A stretch of 64,000 bases of DNA from Ruegeria arenilitoris (GCF_013032445.1 NZ_WQCA01000001.1:186001-250000), one strand, 5' to 3'. Positions 9,174 to 19,232 are shown, counted from the stretch's first letter. Numbers and translations: made by a program. The notes: generated by a model not told the origin, from the letters alone.

Positions 9174-10568
9174 TCACATATGGATGACCTTCCCGTAAGC
9201 ATCCAGAACGCTTTCGTGCATCATCTCTGACAGCGTTGGATGCGGGAAGACCGTGTTCATCAGGTCTTCTTCTGTGGTCTCCAACTGACGCCCGACCACG
9301 TACCCCTGAATCAATTCCGTCACTTCCGCGCCAATCATATGAGCGCCCAGCAACTCGCCCGTTTTGGCATCGAAAACCGTCTTGATCAGACCTTCGGGCT
9401 CGCCCAGAGCGATGGCCTTGCCGTTGCCGATGAAGGGGAAGCGACCAACTTTGATGTCATAACCCAGCTCTTTGGCTTTCGCCTCAGAGTATCCGACCGA
9501 GGCCACCTGCGGCTGACAATAGGTGCAGCCCGCGATGCTTTCGGGTTTCACCGGATGCGCATGTTTGCCTGCAATCAGTTCGGCGACCATGACACCTTCG
9601 TGGCTCGCTTTGTGGGCCAGCCACGGCGCGCCCGCGATGTCGCCAATCGCATAAAGGCCATCAACTCCGGTCCGGCAGAACTCGTCGGTCATCACATGAG
9701 TGCGGTCGATCTTTACGCCCAGAGCTTCCAGCCCCAGATTCTCGACATTGCCCACAATACCAACGGCCGAGATGACGGTGTCAAAGTCGTGCTTCTCTAC
9801 CTTGCCTTTGACCTCGATGTGCGCAGTGACCTTGCCCTTGGCGCGGTCCAGTTGCTTGACCATCGCCTTTTCCATGATCGTCATGCCCTGTTTGGTGAAC
9901 GCCTTTTTGGCCAGACCGCTGATCTCGGCGTCTTCAACCGGCAGGACACGGTCCATGACTTCGACCACGGTCGTATCCGCGCCCAGCGTGTTGTAGAAGC
10001 TGGCGAATTCGATCCCGATCGCGCCCGAACCGATAACCAGCAGTTTCTTGGGCATCCGCGGTGGCTGCAGCGCGTGCTTGTAGGTCCATACCAGATCGCC
10101 GTCGGCCTCAAGACCCGGTAGTTCGCGCGCTCGCGCGCCGGTGGCCAGAACGATGTTCTTCGCGGTCAGTTCCTCGGTCCCTTTGTCGGTCTTGACCGAG
10201 ACCTTGCCCTTGGCGGGGATTGTGGCCTCACCCATCACCACGGTGACCTTGTTTTTCTTCAGCAGGTGGCCGATACCGCCCGAAAGCTGCGCCGCAACCC
10301 CGCGCGAGCGCTTGACGACAGCGTCCAGATCATAGCCGACCTTGTCCGCCTTCAAGCCGAAATCCTTGGCGCGTTCCATCAGGTGGAACACTTCGGATGA
10401 CCGCAGCAGCGCCTTGGTCGGGATACACCCCCAGTTCAGGCAGATACCGCCCAGATGTTCACGCTCAACCACGGCTGTTTTCAGGCCCAGCTGTGCGGCA
10501 CGGATAGCCGCCACATAGCCGCCCGGACCGGCGCCGATTACGATCAGATCAAAAGATTGTGCAGCCAT
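9174..10568 (-). CDS. lpdA: Dihydrolipoyl dehydrogenase (E3)
   Basis: 464 residues. This flavoprotein reoxidises dihydrolipoyl groups of 2-oxo-acid dehydrogenase complexes with NAD+. Visible are the FAD motif GAGPGGYVAA, the redox disulfide Cys43-Cys48 (GGICLNWGCIP), the NAD motif GSGAIGIEF, a second FAD motif ending YAIGD, and the C-terminal His443/Glu448 dyad in HPTLSEMMHE. It lies about 16 kb from pdhABC but shares their upstream palindrome, so it probably serves the pyruvate complex. Confidence 0.97.
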   Translation of the reverse strand: MAAQSFDLIVIGAGPGGYVAAIRAAQLGLKTAVVEREHLGGICLNWGCIPTKALLRSSEVFHLMERAKDFGLKADKVGYDLDAVVKRSRGVAAQLSGGIGHLLKKNKVTVVMGEATIPAKGKVSVKTDKGTEELTAKNIVLATGARARELPGLEADGDLVWTYKHALQPPRMPKKLLVIGSGAIGIEFASFYNTLGADTTVVEVMDRVLPVEDAEISGLAKKAFTKQGMTIMEKAMVKQLDRAKGKVTAHIEVKGKVEKHDFDTVISAVGIVGNVENLGLEALGVKIDRTHVMTDEFCRTGVDGLYAIGDIAGAPWLAHKASHEGVMVAELIAGKHAHPVKPESIAGCTYCQPQVASVGYSEAKAKELGYDIKVGRFPFIGNGKAIALGEPEGLIKTVFDAKTGELLGAHMIGAEVTELIQGYVVGRQLETTEEDLMNTVFPHPTLSEMMHESVLDAYGKVIHM

Positions 10569-10594
10569 GGTTTCCTCTCGGCACAGGTCGAATG

Positions 10595-10622
10595 AAAATT
10601 AGTTTACCATTAAACTAATTTT
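10595..10622 (-). promoter_or_regulatory. Perfect palindrome upstream of lpdA, shared with pdhA
   Basis: Two 12-nt arms (AAAATTAGTTTA and its exact reverse complement) flank the 4-nt spacer CCAT. The element ends 27 bp before the lpdA ATG. The core, TAGTTTA-N4-TAAACTA, recurs upstream of pdhA at 26277-26300 with a different spacer, so it is an operator-like site rather than a conserved stretch of a longer repeat. The binding protein is not known to me. Confidence 0.75.
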
Positions 10623-10783
10623 TGCAACGCATCAACACACCTTCCCCGCGACAAAAGCGACGCAGGGTCAACGGCACAAGATTCTGCAGTTTTCAGCCTA
10701 TACCGGGCACCTCTCAATGGCTAGAACATAGGGATCGGGTCCGCCCATTCATTCCTTATCACAAGTCATTCGAAAGGGTTACC

Positions 10784-11218
10784 ATGGCCAAAACGCTAAA
10801 GGATCTGCTTCTTGCTCTGCTCAACGCCACCCTCATTCTGGTGGCGCTCTGCCTGTTTCTGGGCTGGAGACTGGCATCGACCGTAGAAGACATCACCAAG
10901 GCCTTTGAAGAGAAAATCCAGGTCGTCGCGCCGCTCAAGGATGAAATTCGCGGCGTACGGGGCGAGCTTGCCGCCCTGCGTAGCGATCTTACCAACATTC
11001 AAACAAGTGGTGACGTAACCGATATTGCCGAAAAAGTTCGGATCTCCACGGCGTTGGTAAAGCTGGATAATCTGGAAGAGAGGATGCAAAGCTCGCAAGC
11101 CCGCATCGCGGAGATCACCGAATCCCCGGACACACTGATCAACACCGCCATAGAAAAATCGGCCGACGTAATTGCCGACCGAATTATTGCTGTTCGGGGA
11201 TGTGTGCCGTCGTCCTAG
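10784..11218 (+). CDS. Hypothetical membrane-anchored coiled-coil protein
   Basis: 144 residues with no recognised family. One N-terminal membrane helix (about residues 10-27, LALLNATLILVALCLFLGW) is followed by a heptad-rich, charged region (residues 35 to about 120) likely to form coiled coil, and a short tail. The ATG at 10784 is preceded by GAAAGGG; the frame stays open upstream but that stretch has poor protein character. It is divergent from lpdA and its last four bases overlap the end of the convergent DUF924 gene. Confidence 0.7.
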   Translation: MAKTLKDLLLALLNATLILVALCLFLGWRLASTVEDITKAFEEKIQVVAPLKDEIRGVRGELAALRSDLTNIQTSGDVTDIAEKVRISTALVKLDNLEERMQSSQARIAEITESPDTLINTAIEKSADVIADRIIAVRGCVPSS

Positions 11219-11793
11219 CCGGCGGCTTGCAGTTCCCGCACCGTGGCACCGTACCCGCCCATATCAACATAGGCTGCTTCGTGCACGGTCATCGGACGTT
11301 CCAGCGCCTCGTTGCGATAGGGGAACCGTCCGAACTTGCGGATGACTTCGCGATGCGCCCGCGCGTGCAACAGATTGCTTTTGTCGCCGTCGGTCATGTT
11401 TTCACACATCAGACGGACACAGCGTTCCTGATCACACAGGTTTTCCGAATGCATCAAAGGCAGGTAGAAAAACTGCCGCGCAGGTTCATCAATCTTTAGG
11501 TCCCAGCCCTTGTCCACGGCGCATTTTGCAGCCGATAGTGCCGCACGATCTGACGAGAACGCCTTTGCGCTACCGCGGAACATGTTACGCGGAAACTGAT
11601 CCATCAGGATGATGTAAGCCAGTGCTCCGCTGGGATAGGTAAGCCAAAGTGAAAACTTGCCTTCATTCGCGGCTTCCCAGGTGGTCAAAAATCGTTCGCG
11701 AATGTCTGCGTCCAAGGCATCGTCTTGTAGATACCAACCCTTGGGACCAATCTCATCTAACCAATAACTCAATACTATTTCAGGACCAACCAT
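11215..11793 (-). CDS. DUF924 family protein
   Basis: 192 residues from the ATG at 11793, which has GGAG nine bases upstream. The protein matches the DUF924 family, a helical, TPR-like cytosolic protein: the conserved LILMDQFPRN-type segment (here IILMDQFPRNMFRG) and FFYLPLMHSE are both present, as is the Gly-Arg-Phe-Pro-x-Arg-Asn motif near the C-terminus. The biochemical role of the family is unknown. The gene is convergent with, and overlaps by 4 bp, the coiled-coil protein gene. Confidence 0.88.
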   Translation of the reverse strand: MVGPEIVLSYWLDEIGPKGWYLQDDALDADIRERFLTTWEAANEGKFSLWLTYPSGALAYIILMDQFPRNMFRGSAKAFSSDRAALSAAKCAVDKGWDLKIDEPARQFFYLPLMHSENLCDQERCVRLMCENMTDGDKSNLLHARAHREVIRKFGRFPYRNEALERPMTVHEAAYVDMGGYGATVRELQAAG

Positions 11794-11887
11794 TGCCCTA
11801 ACTCCGTCGTGTTGCCCTCCCCAGGGACGTAAGTTCATTTAAGACCGTTTTACAGATTTGTAACAGTAAAAAATTGCAACACTTGCG

Positions 11888-13174
11888 TCATAATCTTGTG
11901 TCTTGGGCAATATCTTGCGTTTCCTGCTCGGCTTCGGCGGCCTCGATGGCCACTTCTTGGGCCACCTCAAGCGCGACAGGCGAGGCCGTTGGATAGAACG
12001 GCGACATGGTTCCGGTCTCATCAACAGGGATCGCGGCACGCTGTGTCGTGCGATAAAGCGCGTAGGTCGCCATGATGACGAGCAACGCGGCAATGAACAG
12101 GAAAAAGCCCGGAGGACCAAAGACGGCGTCCCCCATGAGCCAACCGGTGATCAGCGGCCCGGCAATGGCTCCGAGACCGTTGATGAACAACAGACCACCC
12201 GATGCAGCGGCCATGTCTTCGTGGTCGAGAAAGTCGTTCGCGTGGGCGATCAGCAGCGAATAAAGCGGGTTCGACATGCCGCCGATCACAAACGCCGCCC
12301 CCAGCAGGATCGGGAACGTCAACCCGAACAGCATTCCCACCACAGCAGCGCAGGCCCCTACCCCCGCAACCAGCATGATCAGGAACCGGCGATCCATGCG
12401 GTCCGACATCCAGCCCAACGGATATTGCAGGACCAGGGCGCCGATATAGAAGGCCGCGACAAAGGTCGAAATCTCGACCAGAGACAACCCCGCCCGGGCT
12501 CCGTAAACCGATGCCATGCCGAACTGAGCCGAGAACACTCCGCCCAGAAGGAACATGCCAACGCAGCCCAGCGGAGAGCTTTTGAACAATTCTCGCAGGG
12601 TCATCGGCTTGGTTGTGTCAAACGCCGGGGTAGGCGAAATCGACAATAGAATTGGGGCAAAGGAGACCGAGACCAGAATGGACGCGATTACAAAGGTGTC
12701 AAACCCGGCCGGGTCGCCCAGCACCACCAACCCTTGGGCACTGATGATACCGGTCATCTGAAAGATCATATACAACGACAGCGCCTGACCGCGGTTCTCG
12801 TTGCTGGCGGCGTTGTTCAGCCAGCTTTCGGCGGTGACATACACGCCGGAAAAGCAGAACCCGATGACGAAGCGGCCCAGAACCCAGACAATCGGATTGG
12901 TCATCAGCGGGTAAAGGATCATGACCGCCGAGATAAACGAGGCCAACGCCGCAAACACCCGCACATGTCCGACCCGGCGGATCATCTCGGGCGCAAGGCG
13001 CGACCCGCCTAGAAATCCCATGAAATAGGCCGACATGACTAAGGACATCTCAAGCGTGGAGAACCCCTCAATCTCGCCCCGGACACCCAGGATCGTACCC
13101 TGCAGGCCGTTGCCGACCATCAGAAGCCCCATACCAAGAAGAAGCGCCCATGCGCTGGAAAGGACCTGAAGCAT
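11888..13174 (-). CDS. MFS transporter
   Basis: 428 residues with about twelve hydrophobic helices in two halves and the MFS loop motif in the first half (GSRLAPEMIRRVGHVRVF, between helices 2 and 3) and again in the second (GWMSDRMDRR). The C-terminus is a hydrophilic tail rich in Glu and Ala. It resembles the YcaD-like MFS branch. The substrate cannot be deduced. Confidence 0.88.
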   Translation of the reverse strand: MLQVLSSAWALLLGMGLLMVGNGLQGTILGVRGEIEGFSTLEMSLVMSAYFMGFLGGSRLAPEMIRRVGHVRVFAALASFISAVMILYPLMTNPIVWVLGRFVIGFCFSGVYVTAESWLNNAASNENRGQALSLYMIFQMTGIISAQGLVVLGDPAGFDTFVIASILVSVSFAPILLSISPTPAFDTTKPMTLRELFKSSPLGCVGMFLLGGVFSAQFGMASVYGARAGLSLVEISTFVAAFYIGALVLQYPLGWMSDRMDRRFLIMLVAGVGACAAVVGMLFGLTFPILLGAAFVIGGMSNPLYSLLIAHANDFLDHEDMAAASGGLLFINGLGAIAGPLITGWLMGDAVFGPPGFFLFIAALLVIMATYALYRTTQRAAIPVDETGTMSPFYPTASPVALEVAQEVAIEAAEAEQETQDIAQDTRL

Positions 13175-13288
13175 TGGGGTCTCCGTATTATTTGCCGACC
13201 GGACTTAAGGATTCGTTTTGATATGAAAAACTGCTCTGAACGCGCTTGTCTACGACATTGCGAAGGCGTGATCCCGACATCGCGTCCC

Positions 13289-14335
13289 TTATGGGATCAA
13301 AAGCGACGCGTCTCCGTATGAGAAGAACCGGTACTTCTGTTCAATTGCATGGGCATACACGTTGCGCATGCGATCTTGCCCCATCAAAGCCGAAACTAGC
13401 ATCAACAATGTAGATTTTGGCAGGTGGAAATTGGTCATCAGTGCGTCGGTGACGTGGAATTGGAAGCCGGGATAGATGAAAATGTCGGTTTCACCCTCCC
13501 ACGGTTCGATCTGACCCGAGCGCGCTGCGCTTTCGATCAGGCGCAGCGCCGTGGTGCCGACCGGGATGACCCGCCCACCAGCGGCTTTGGTGGTTCGGAT
13601 TTCCTCAGTAGCGGTGGCGCTGACCCTGCCCCATTCGGCATGCATCTTATGGGTTGTGACGTCCTCGACCTTGACCGGCAGGAAAGTCCCCGCGCCAACA
13701 TGCAGGGTCACATGGCTGAACGTTACACCGCGGGCCTGAAGTGCCTGCATCAATGCCTCATCGAAATGTAGCGAGGCAGTGGGCGCCGCGACCGCACCCG
13801 AGTTGCGCGCCCAGATCGTTTGGTAGTCGGTCTTGTCCTGCTCATCCGCCGGACGTTTGGCTGCGATGTAAGGCGGCAGCGGCATCGCACCCGCTTGTTC
13901 CAGCGCGGCATCGAAATCATCGCCCGTCATGTTGAACCGCAAATAAGCCTGCCCGTCATCTACCCGTTCCAGCGCGGCACTCAGGTCAGCAGAGAACTGA
14001 ATCTCTTCACCCAGTTTGACCTTTTTAAGCGGCTTGATCAGCGCTGCCCATGTGCCATCGGCCTGCGGGTCCAGAAGAGTCGCCTCGATCGCTGCAGACA
14101 CCGGCCCCTGCGCGCTGTCGCGGTGACGACGACCGTTCAGACGTGCGGGTATCACGCGCGTGTCGTTCAGCACCAACCGATCACCGGGTCGCAGCCAATC
14201 GGGCAGGTCGAACACATGCGCGTCCGAAACCACGTCGCCATTGGCCACCAGCAAACGCGCCGACGATCGCGGGTTGGCAGGCCGCGTGGCAATCAGGTCT
14301 TCGGGCAGGTGGAAATCAAAATCGCTGAGTTTCAT
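13289..14335 (-). CDS. queA: S-adenosylmethionine:tRNA ribosyltransferase-isomerase
   Basis: 348 residues, full length for QueA, which moves the ribosyl part of SAM onto 7-aminomethyl-7-deazaguanine in tRNA to form epoxyqueuosine. The start [16 protein letters not shown], the central LHFDEALM and [11 protein letters not shown] segments and the C-terminal [15 protein letters not shown] are diagnostic. It is 31 bp downstream of the AsmA-like gene on the same strand. Confidence 0.97.
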   Translation of the reverse strand: MKLSDFDFHLPEDLIATRPANPRSSARLLVANGDVVSDAHVFDLPDWLRPGDRLVLNDTRVIPARLNGRRHRDSAQGPVSAAIEATLLDPQADGTWAALIKPLKKVKLGEEIQFSADLSAALERVDDGQAYLRFNMTGDDFDAALEQAGAMPLPPYIAAKRPADEQDKTDYQTIWARNSGAVAAPTASLHFDEALMQALQARGVTFSHVTLHVGAGTFLPVKVEDVTTHKMHAEWGRVSATATEEIRTTKAAGGRVIPVGTTALRLIESAARSGQIEPWEGETDIFIYPGFQFHVTDALMTNFHLPKSTLLMLVSALMGQDRMRNVYAHAIEQKYRFFSYGDASLLIP

Positions 14336-14366
14336 GGCCGCGCCATACAGCGCCCCCTATCCCGTT

Positions 14367-17300
14367 TCAACGGTCCTCTGCACTTGATCCAAAAGTTCGT
14401 TTTGGTTCTTCCGGTTTCACGGGCTGCGCGTTTGGTCCATCAGACACTGTGGGTGCGGGGGCTCTTAACAGGTTACGCAGAAACAGCGGTGCCAGACCGG
14501 ACAGCGGATTAACGGTTACTTTCGGCTGTCGCAACGGCCCCGTGAGAGTGTAGTTGAACCCAATGACGCCCTCGCCTTTTTTGGTAAAAACACTGCCAAT
14601 CGCGTTGACCAGGTAGATCGGAGAGATCGCACCGCGCAAATTCAGCATCCCGGAAACCGTGTCTATGGTGCCGTCAAACGACAGGCCCATCGACGGCCCG
14701 ACGGCACTGCCGCTGAGTACCTTTACCTGAGTCGGGGTGATGCGCATGCGGCTTTCGATGGTGGCAAAATAGATGCCCTGCCCGGCCATTTCATCCAGCA
14801 AACCAACAAGGCTGATGGCGTTCAACAGCGCCGCCATAGCTGGTGCATCCTTGATGCGAGTATTTTTGATCTTCACATTAACATCGTAATTGCCGGGCCC
14901 CGCGATTGGTTCAAGTTGCAAATCAAGGGACCCTCCCCGCGCTTGTGTGATCATCCCGGCTGACCGCAAGACTGCCCCTGCATCGCCCGAGGTCAGTGTT
15001 ACCGCACTACGGCTTGCCCGAGGTGCGACCTGCCCCCGCACTAAAGCTCCCCCGTTGACGCCAGCAGTGAAGGAGCCTTTGACGCCCCCAGTTGTCTGAA
15101 AATCGCCTTTGAAGCCAGTCAGCGCTATGGTTTCGGTGATTTGCAGGCGATCCAATGTTACGTCCAACCGAGGACCAGCGCCGGAACCACCGCCACTACC
15201 GCTACTGCCAAAGGTCGCCCGCCCCAGATTCATGACACCACCCAACACACGAATATCCGGCAACGCAGAGCCCCTGCTGACCAGTTCGGCCGGAACCGCT
15301 AACCAATTGCCTAGATCAAATGAGCTGAAACTCACACGGTCAAAATCTCCATCGCGAAACGAGATTGATGCGGTTGTACGCAGCCCGGCGGCGTTGAGCT
15401 TGAGTTCGTCCACGCGCAGGTTCTCTCCCAGCGTCGCCGCAACTGTCATAGTACCGGTTGTGCCCGGCCCCTTACGCCAGCCCAGTTCAGGAATGGACAA
15501 CGTCACGCCTGCCAAATCAGAGGACGCCGTCAGTTTCGGTGGCGTTCCTGCACCAATGCCCAGCGCGATATCCGCAGTGCCCTGCCCTGTCAGCATCCCC
15601 TTCGGCAGTCCAGCTTTCAATTCGGTCATAAGGCGGGGGGACAGTTCTATCTGCCCCGTCAATTCGCTTCGCTGTGGTTCGGTGCCGCCGATGGGCTGCC
15701 GCCATGTAGCCCGAAGCGGAACATCTCCAAACAAACCATTGCCCGAAACAGCGACCTCAGTCTGATCGCCCACCAACTCAAGCCGAGCGGCACTGACTGA
15801 AAACCCAGGCACCAGCTTGTCACTTTGTACGTCATCAATCTCGCCAGCAAAGTGGAACTCGGCCTCTTCGAATTTAAGACCCTTTTTCAACGGCAGAGCC
15901 AACGTTCCGGTCAGGTCCACCTCACCTTCGGCCAAATCGACTGGCAGGTTCGCCTTGGTCAGCAACTCAAGCGGCGGCCGGTCAAGTAGCGACATTGCCG
16001 CCGTAACGCTCCCTTTGGCGGCGATACGGGTAATCGACGGAGACACCCCTTTAATGCCCGTATCAGGAATAATGAATGAGGTGCCCGTCGCATCAACCGC
16101 TCCGCCCTTGTCAGCAACAACAACGCCTTTTTCCGCCGTGGCCGTGAAACGGTCATTGATCAGACTGGCCTGCCCTTGTGCGTTCTCGAGTGGCGGCAGT
16201 GTCTTGGCAAAGCGGATCTTTGCTTTCTCGAACCCAAAGTCCAGATAGATGTCCGGCTTGTGCGCTGGTTGCAGCCGCAAGGCAAAATCCACGTCCGAAA
16301 ATTGGCCCTCATACAGATTCTCGGCAACCCAAATCCGCGGCTTCGGCGCCAGACGGTCCGGCCAATAGTTCAACAACTGATCTGCATTCATATTGTCCAG
16401 ATGCGCATCCACCTGTACCGCCCAACCATCTTTTTCGCCCGTCAGTTTACCCGAGCCCAGCAATCGGTAATTGGCATCTGCAACCATGATTTGACCTAAA
16501 CGCAGCTCGAACGGGGCCAGTTTCATTTGCATGTCCAACTCGGCACGCGCCAGTTTCAGCGGTTCCGGGAAAAGGTTGGCCGGGTTGATGTTGATGCTGC
16601 TGAAGCTCAATTGTGAGGTCAGGCTTTCCAGAGTGCCGGTCTCGATACCGTCTAGAAAGGCCTTACCCTCACCCTGAAACGATCCCCAAGCCGAAACCAC
16701 CGATACTTCGTTGAAATCCAACTCTTTACGGTTGGGGGTGTAGGTGAAGTAAGTTCTGGCTGACTCGAACGGGATCGGACGTGTTTCCTGCGTCGGCTGA
16801 ACCGCCCCTGCGCCAAGGTTTAATGTCGCGAAGACCGGTCCCAGCGCCGAGTTACTATCGACACTTCCACGCAACGCGCCCGAGATTGGTGCCTTGAGGA
16901 CCTGCAGCCATGACAAAGCAAGACTCTGGCTGGCGATATCTTCGGCAGGCAGATCGGTGATCGCAACGCCAAAACTCGCCTGAGGAGTACCCAGGACACT
17001 GGTATAGTTTGCTTCGACAGAACTGGCATATTCGCGCCCGGTCAGAACCGAAAACCCGGTGGCCAGATGCATTTCATCGCCTGTTCGGGTGGCCGTAATG
17101 TGACCTCCGTCAAAAACCCAGGCGCGACCTAAGCGAAGGTCTTTGAAATCAATTGTGAGGGATTCCAAATCGACCGATCGAAGCCCCGATAGGATAGGTG
17201 AAAGAAACACCTCGTCCGATTGCTCAATCAGTTGCGCCAGATCAGGTGCTTCCTGTACCGGGGCGCTTCCTGACCCAACGGTCAGCGACAATGCCCCGTC

Positions 17301-17759
17301 CAGCCCCCGGGTCAGATCGAATTGCGCATCCCGAACAGTGATACGGCGCGGGCGAATCTGCCCTCGAAGCAAACCACGCATGGACAATCGGGTCTGCAAT
17401 TCTGAAACCCGCGCGATCTGCTGTCCCGCTGCATCACTGATTGTCACATCTGTCAATTGCAGACGGGGACGCCATTCTTCGTTGACGATAAAGCTGGCAT
17501 CCCCAAAGCTGAACTTCAGGCCACCCAGACTTTGCTCCAGCCTTTGCTCCACCTTATGGCGCACCCATTCCGGCGCGTGTAGATTTTGGCCGAACAGAAA
17601 GAACCAGCCAGCAAACACAAGCAAACCCAGCGACAAAACCGTCCAGCCAGAGAAATGCGCAGCTTTACGGCGACGCGATCGGCGACGACGCGGAGGTTCC
17701 TCCGGCTGAGCCGCACTTTTTTCCTCGTGCTGCACCAATTTTCTATCCACGCCTTCCAA
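14367..17759 (-). CDS. Large AsmA-like/DUF3971 envelope protein (YhdP-type)
   Basis: 1130 residues. A basic cytoplasmic N-terminus (a run of Arg at residues 24-31) precedes one membrane helix (about 36-57); the rest is a very long beta-rich periplasmic region with a DUF3971 middle part and an AsmA-like C-terminal part. This is the layout of YhdP, a member of the AsmA/TamB group of bridge-like proteins linked to phospholipid movement between the two membranes. The C-terminal tail is Pro/Glu-rich. The lipid-transport role is inferred from the family. Confidence 0.85.
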   Translation of the reverse strand: MEGVDRKLVQHEEKSAAQPEEPPRRRRSRRRKAAHFSGWTVLSLGLLVFAGWFFLFGQNLHAPEWVRHKVEQRLEQSLGGLKFSFGDASFIVNEEWRPRLQLTDVTISDAAGQQIARVSELQTRLSMRGLLRGQIRPRRITVRDAQFDLTRGLDGALSLTVGSGSAPVQEAPDLAQLIEQSDEVFLSPILSGLRSVDLESLTIDFKDLRLGRAWVFDGGHITATRTGDEMHLATGFSVLTGREYASSVEANYTSVLGTPQASFGVAITDLPAEDIASQSLALSWLQVLKAPISGALRGSVDSNSALGPVFATLNLGAGAVQPTQETRPIPFESARTYFTYTPNRKELDFNEVSVVSAWGSFQGEGKAFLDGIETGTLESLTSQLSFSSININPANLFPEPLKLARAELDMQMKLAPFELRLGQIMVADANYRLLGSGKLTGEKDGWAVQVDAHLDNMNADQLLNYWPDRLAPKPRIWVAENLYEGQFSDVDFALRLQPAHKPDIYLDFGFEKAKIRFAKTLPPLENAQGQASLINDRFTATAEKGVVVADKGGAVDATGTSFIIPDTGIKGVSPSITRIAAKGSVTAAMSLLDRPPLELLTKANLPVDLAEGEVDLTGTLALPLKKGLKFEEAEFHFAGEIDDVQSDKLVPGFSVSAARLELVGDQTEVAVSGNGLFGDVPLRATWRQPIGGTEPQRSELTGQIELSPRLMTELKAGLPKGMLTGQGTADIALGIGAGTPPKLTASSDLAGVTLSIPELGWRKGPGTTGTMTVAATLGENLRVDELKLNAAGLRTTASISFRDGDFDRVSFSSFDLGNWLAVPAELVSRGSALPDIRVLGGVMNLGRATFGSSGSGGGSGAGPRLDVTLDRLQITETIALTGFKGDFQTTGGVKGSFTAGVNGGALVRGQVAPRASRSAVTLTSGDAGAVLRSAGMITQARGGSLDLQLEPIAGPGNYDVNVKIKNTRIKDAPAMAALLNAISLVGLLDEMAGQGIYFATIESRMRITPTQVKVLSGSAVGPSMGLSFDGTIDTVSGMLNLRGAISPIYLVNAIGSVFTKKGEGVIGFNYTLTGPLRQPKVTVNPLSGLAPLFLRNLLRAPAPTVSDGPNAQPVKPEEPKRTFGSSAEDR

Positions 17760-17818
17760 CCCGCTTACGCCGCCCTATGATGACGGGCAGCCCTTAAAAA
17801 ACTTTAGCGGAGTTTCCA

Positions 17819-18280
17819 ATGCCCGACGTTTCAGACATCGCCCCTGATTTCACTTTGCCCCGCGACGGAGGTGGCGAGGTCACCTTGTCAGCCCTGCGCG
17901 GCAGCACCGTGGTTCTTTTTTTCTATCCTCGTGATGATACGCCGGGCTGCACCAAGGAATCCATCGGTTTCTCGGAACAACTTCAAGCATTTGCCGATGC
18001 GGGCGCTCAAGTTTTCGGCATCTCACGCGATAGCGTCGCCAAGCACGACAAGTTTGTCGCCAAGCACAGCCTGACCACGCCGCTTTTGTCGGATGAGGGC
18101 TCCTCGGTATGCGAGGACTACGGCGTGTGGGTGGAAAAGAACATGTACGGGCGCAAGTCGATGGGGATCGAGCGTTCGACCTTTATCATCGACGCCGAAG
18201 GCAAGATTGCCCGCGTCTGGCGCAAGGTCAAAGTGCCGGGCCACGTGGATGAGGTGCTGGAGGCCGTGCGCACCCTGTGA
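17819..18280 (+). CDS. bcp: Thiol peroxidase, BCP/PrxQ type
   Basis: 153 residues. It is a cytoplasmic peroxiredoxin reducing peroxides, with the peroxidatic Cys44 in YPRDDTPGCTKES. The second cysteine found five residues later in many BCP proteins is absent (Ser49 there); the only other cysteine is Cys98 in SSVCEDYG, so it works either as a 1-Cys enzyme or with Cys98 as resolving residue. A DUF455 gene follows 64 bp downstream on the same strand. Confidence 0.93.
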   Translation: MPDVSDIAPDFTLPRDGGGEVTLSALRGSTVVLFFYPRDDTPGCTKESIGFSEQLQAFADAGAQVFGISRDSVAKHDKFVAKHSLTTPLLSDEGSSVCEDYGVWVEKNMYGRKSMGIERSTFIIDAEGKIARVWRKVKVPGHVDEVLEAVRTL

Positions 18281-18344
18281 CCCCTCTCGACCACGGTCGC
18301 CATCCGGTCTAAGACCCGCTCACCTGACCAAGCGGAGAAAACCA

Positions 18345-19181
18345 GTGTCGAAAACACTGACCCAGATGGCGACCGAAGTTCTGACCACAGCGGATGGGCG
18401 GGAAAAGACCGCCCTGTCCAAACGATATGCCGCGGCGTGGTTTGCATCGCGCAAGGAGGACGCGCCCGAGATTGAGATCGGCACCTCGACGCCCCCGTTG
18501 CAACCGGCACGGCCGGATCGACCGGAATTGTTGTCTCCGCGCGAGGTCCCGAAACGCAAACCCGGAACCGAAGCAGGTCGGATTGCCCTGCTGCACGCGG
18601 TTGCGCATATCGAGTTGAACGCAGTTGACCTGCATTGGGACATCATCGCCCGCTTTGGTCACGTGCCGATGCCGATCGGATTCTACGACGACTGGGTCAA
18701 ATGCGCCGAGGAGGAATCGCGCCATTTCGAGATGGTGTGCGATTGCCTTGAGAGTAGGGGCAGCCACTATGGCGCCCTGCCCGCCCATGCCGGAATGTGG
18801 CGTGCAGCCGAGGACACCACTGAAGACCTGATGGGACGGCTGGCCGTGGTGCCAATGGTGCTTGAAGCCCGCGGTCTGGACGTGACCCCCGGCATGATCG
18901 ATATCTTTCGCAAGGCCAAGGACGAGCAGGCCATCGCCGCGCTGGAAGTCATCTACGCAGAAGAAGTCGGACATGTAGCCTATGGCTCGAAATGGTTCCA
19001 TTTCCTGTGCGGGCGTGAAAACGCCGACCCCAAGAACGTGTTTCACCAACTGGTGCGGCGGTACTTCCACGGCGCGTTGAAACCTCCGTTCAACGAGGAA
19101 AAACGAGCCGAGGCTGGGTTGCCCCCTGACTTCTACTGGCCGCTGACCGAAGACCTGCCACCGCCCGGTGCCGCGCAGTAA
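18345..19181 (+). CDS. DUF455 ferritin-like family protein
   Basis: 278 residues from a GTG start with AGCGGAGA upstream; an ATG seven codons later is an alternative. The protein has ferritin-like carboxylate-bridged di-iron signatures: HAVAHIELNAVDL (Glu and His), CAEEESRHFEM (EExxH) and YAEEVGHVAYG (a further EExxH). It is related to MiaE-like di-iron proteins. The substrate is unknown. It lies downstream of bcp, which could suggest a link to oxidative metabolism, but that is only proximity. Confidence 0.87.
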   Translation: MSKTLTQMATEVLTTADGREKTALSKRYAAAWFASRKEDAPEIEIGTSTPPLQPARPDRPELLSPREVPKRKPGTEAGRIALLHAVAHIELNAVDLHWDIIARFGHVPMPIGFYDDWVKCAEEESRHFEMVCDCLESRGSHYGALPAHAGMWRAAEDTTEDLMGRLAVVPMVLEARGLDVTPGMIDIFRKAKDEQAIAALEVIYAEEVGHVAYGSKWFHFLCGRENADPKNVFHQLVRRYFHGALKPPFNEEKRAEAGLPPDFYWPLTEDLPPPGAAQ

Positions 19182-19209
19182 GCCTGCTCAAGTTGACGTT
19201 ATCGGCAAT

Positions 19210-19232
19210 TTCCCGCCGAGAATTGGCGGGAA
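19210..19232. terminator. Hairpin after the DUF455 gene
   Basis: An 8-bp perfect stem (TTCCCGCC with GGCGGGAA) and a 7-nt loop, 28 bp after the stop. No T-run follows; a weak terminator or a protein-binding dyad are both possible. Confidence 0.35.
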
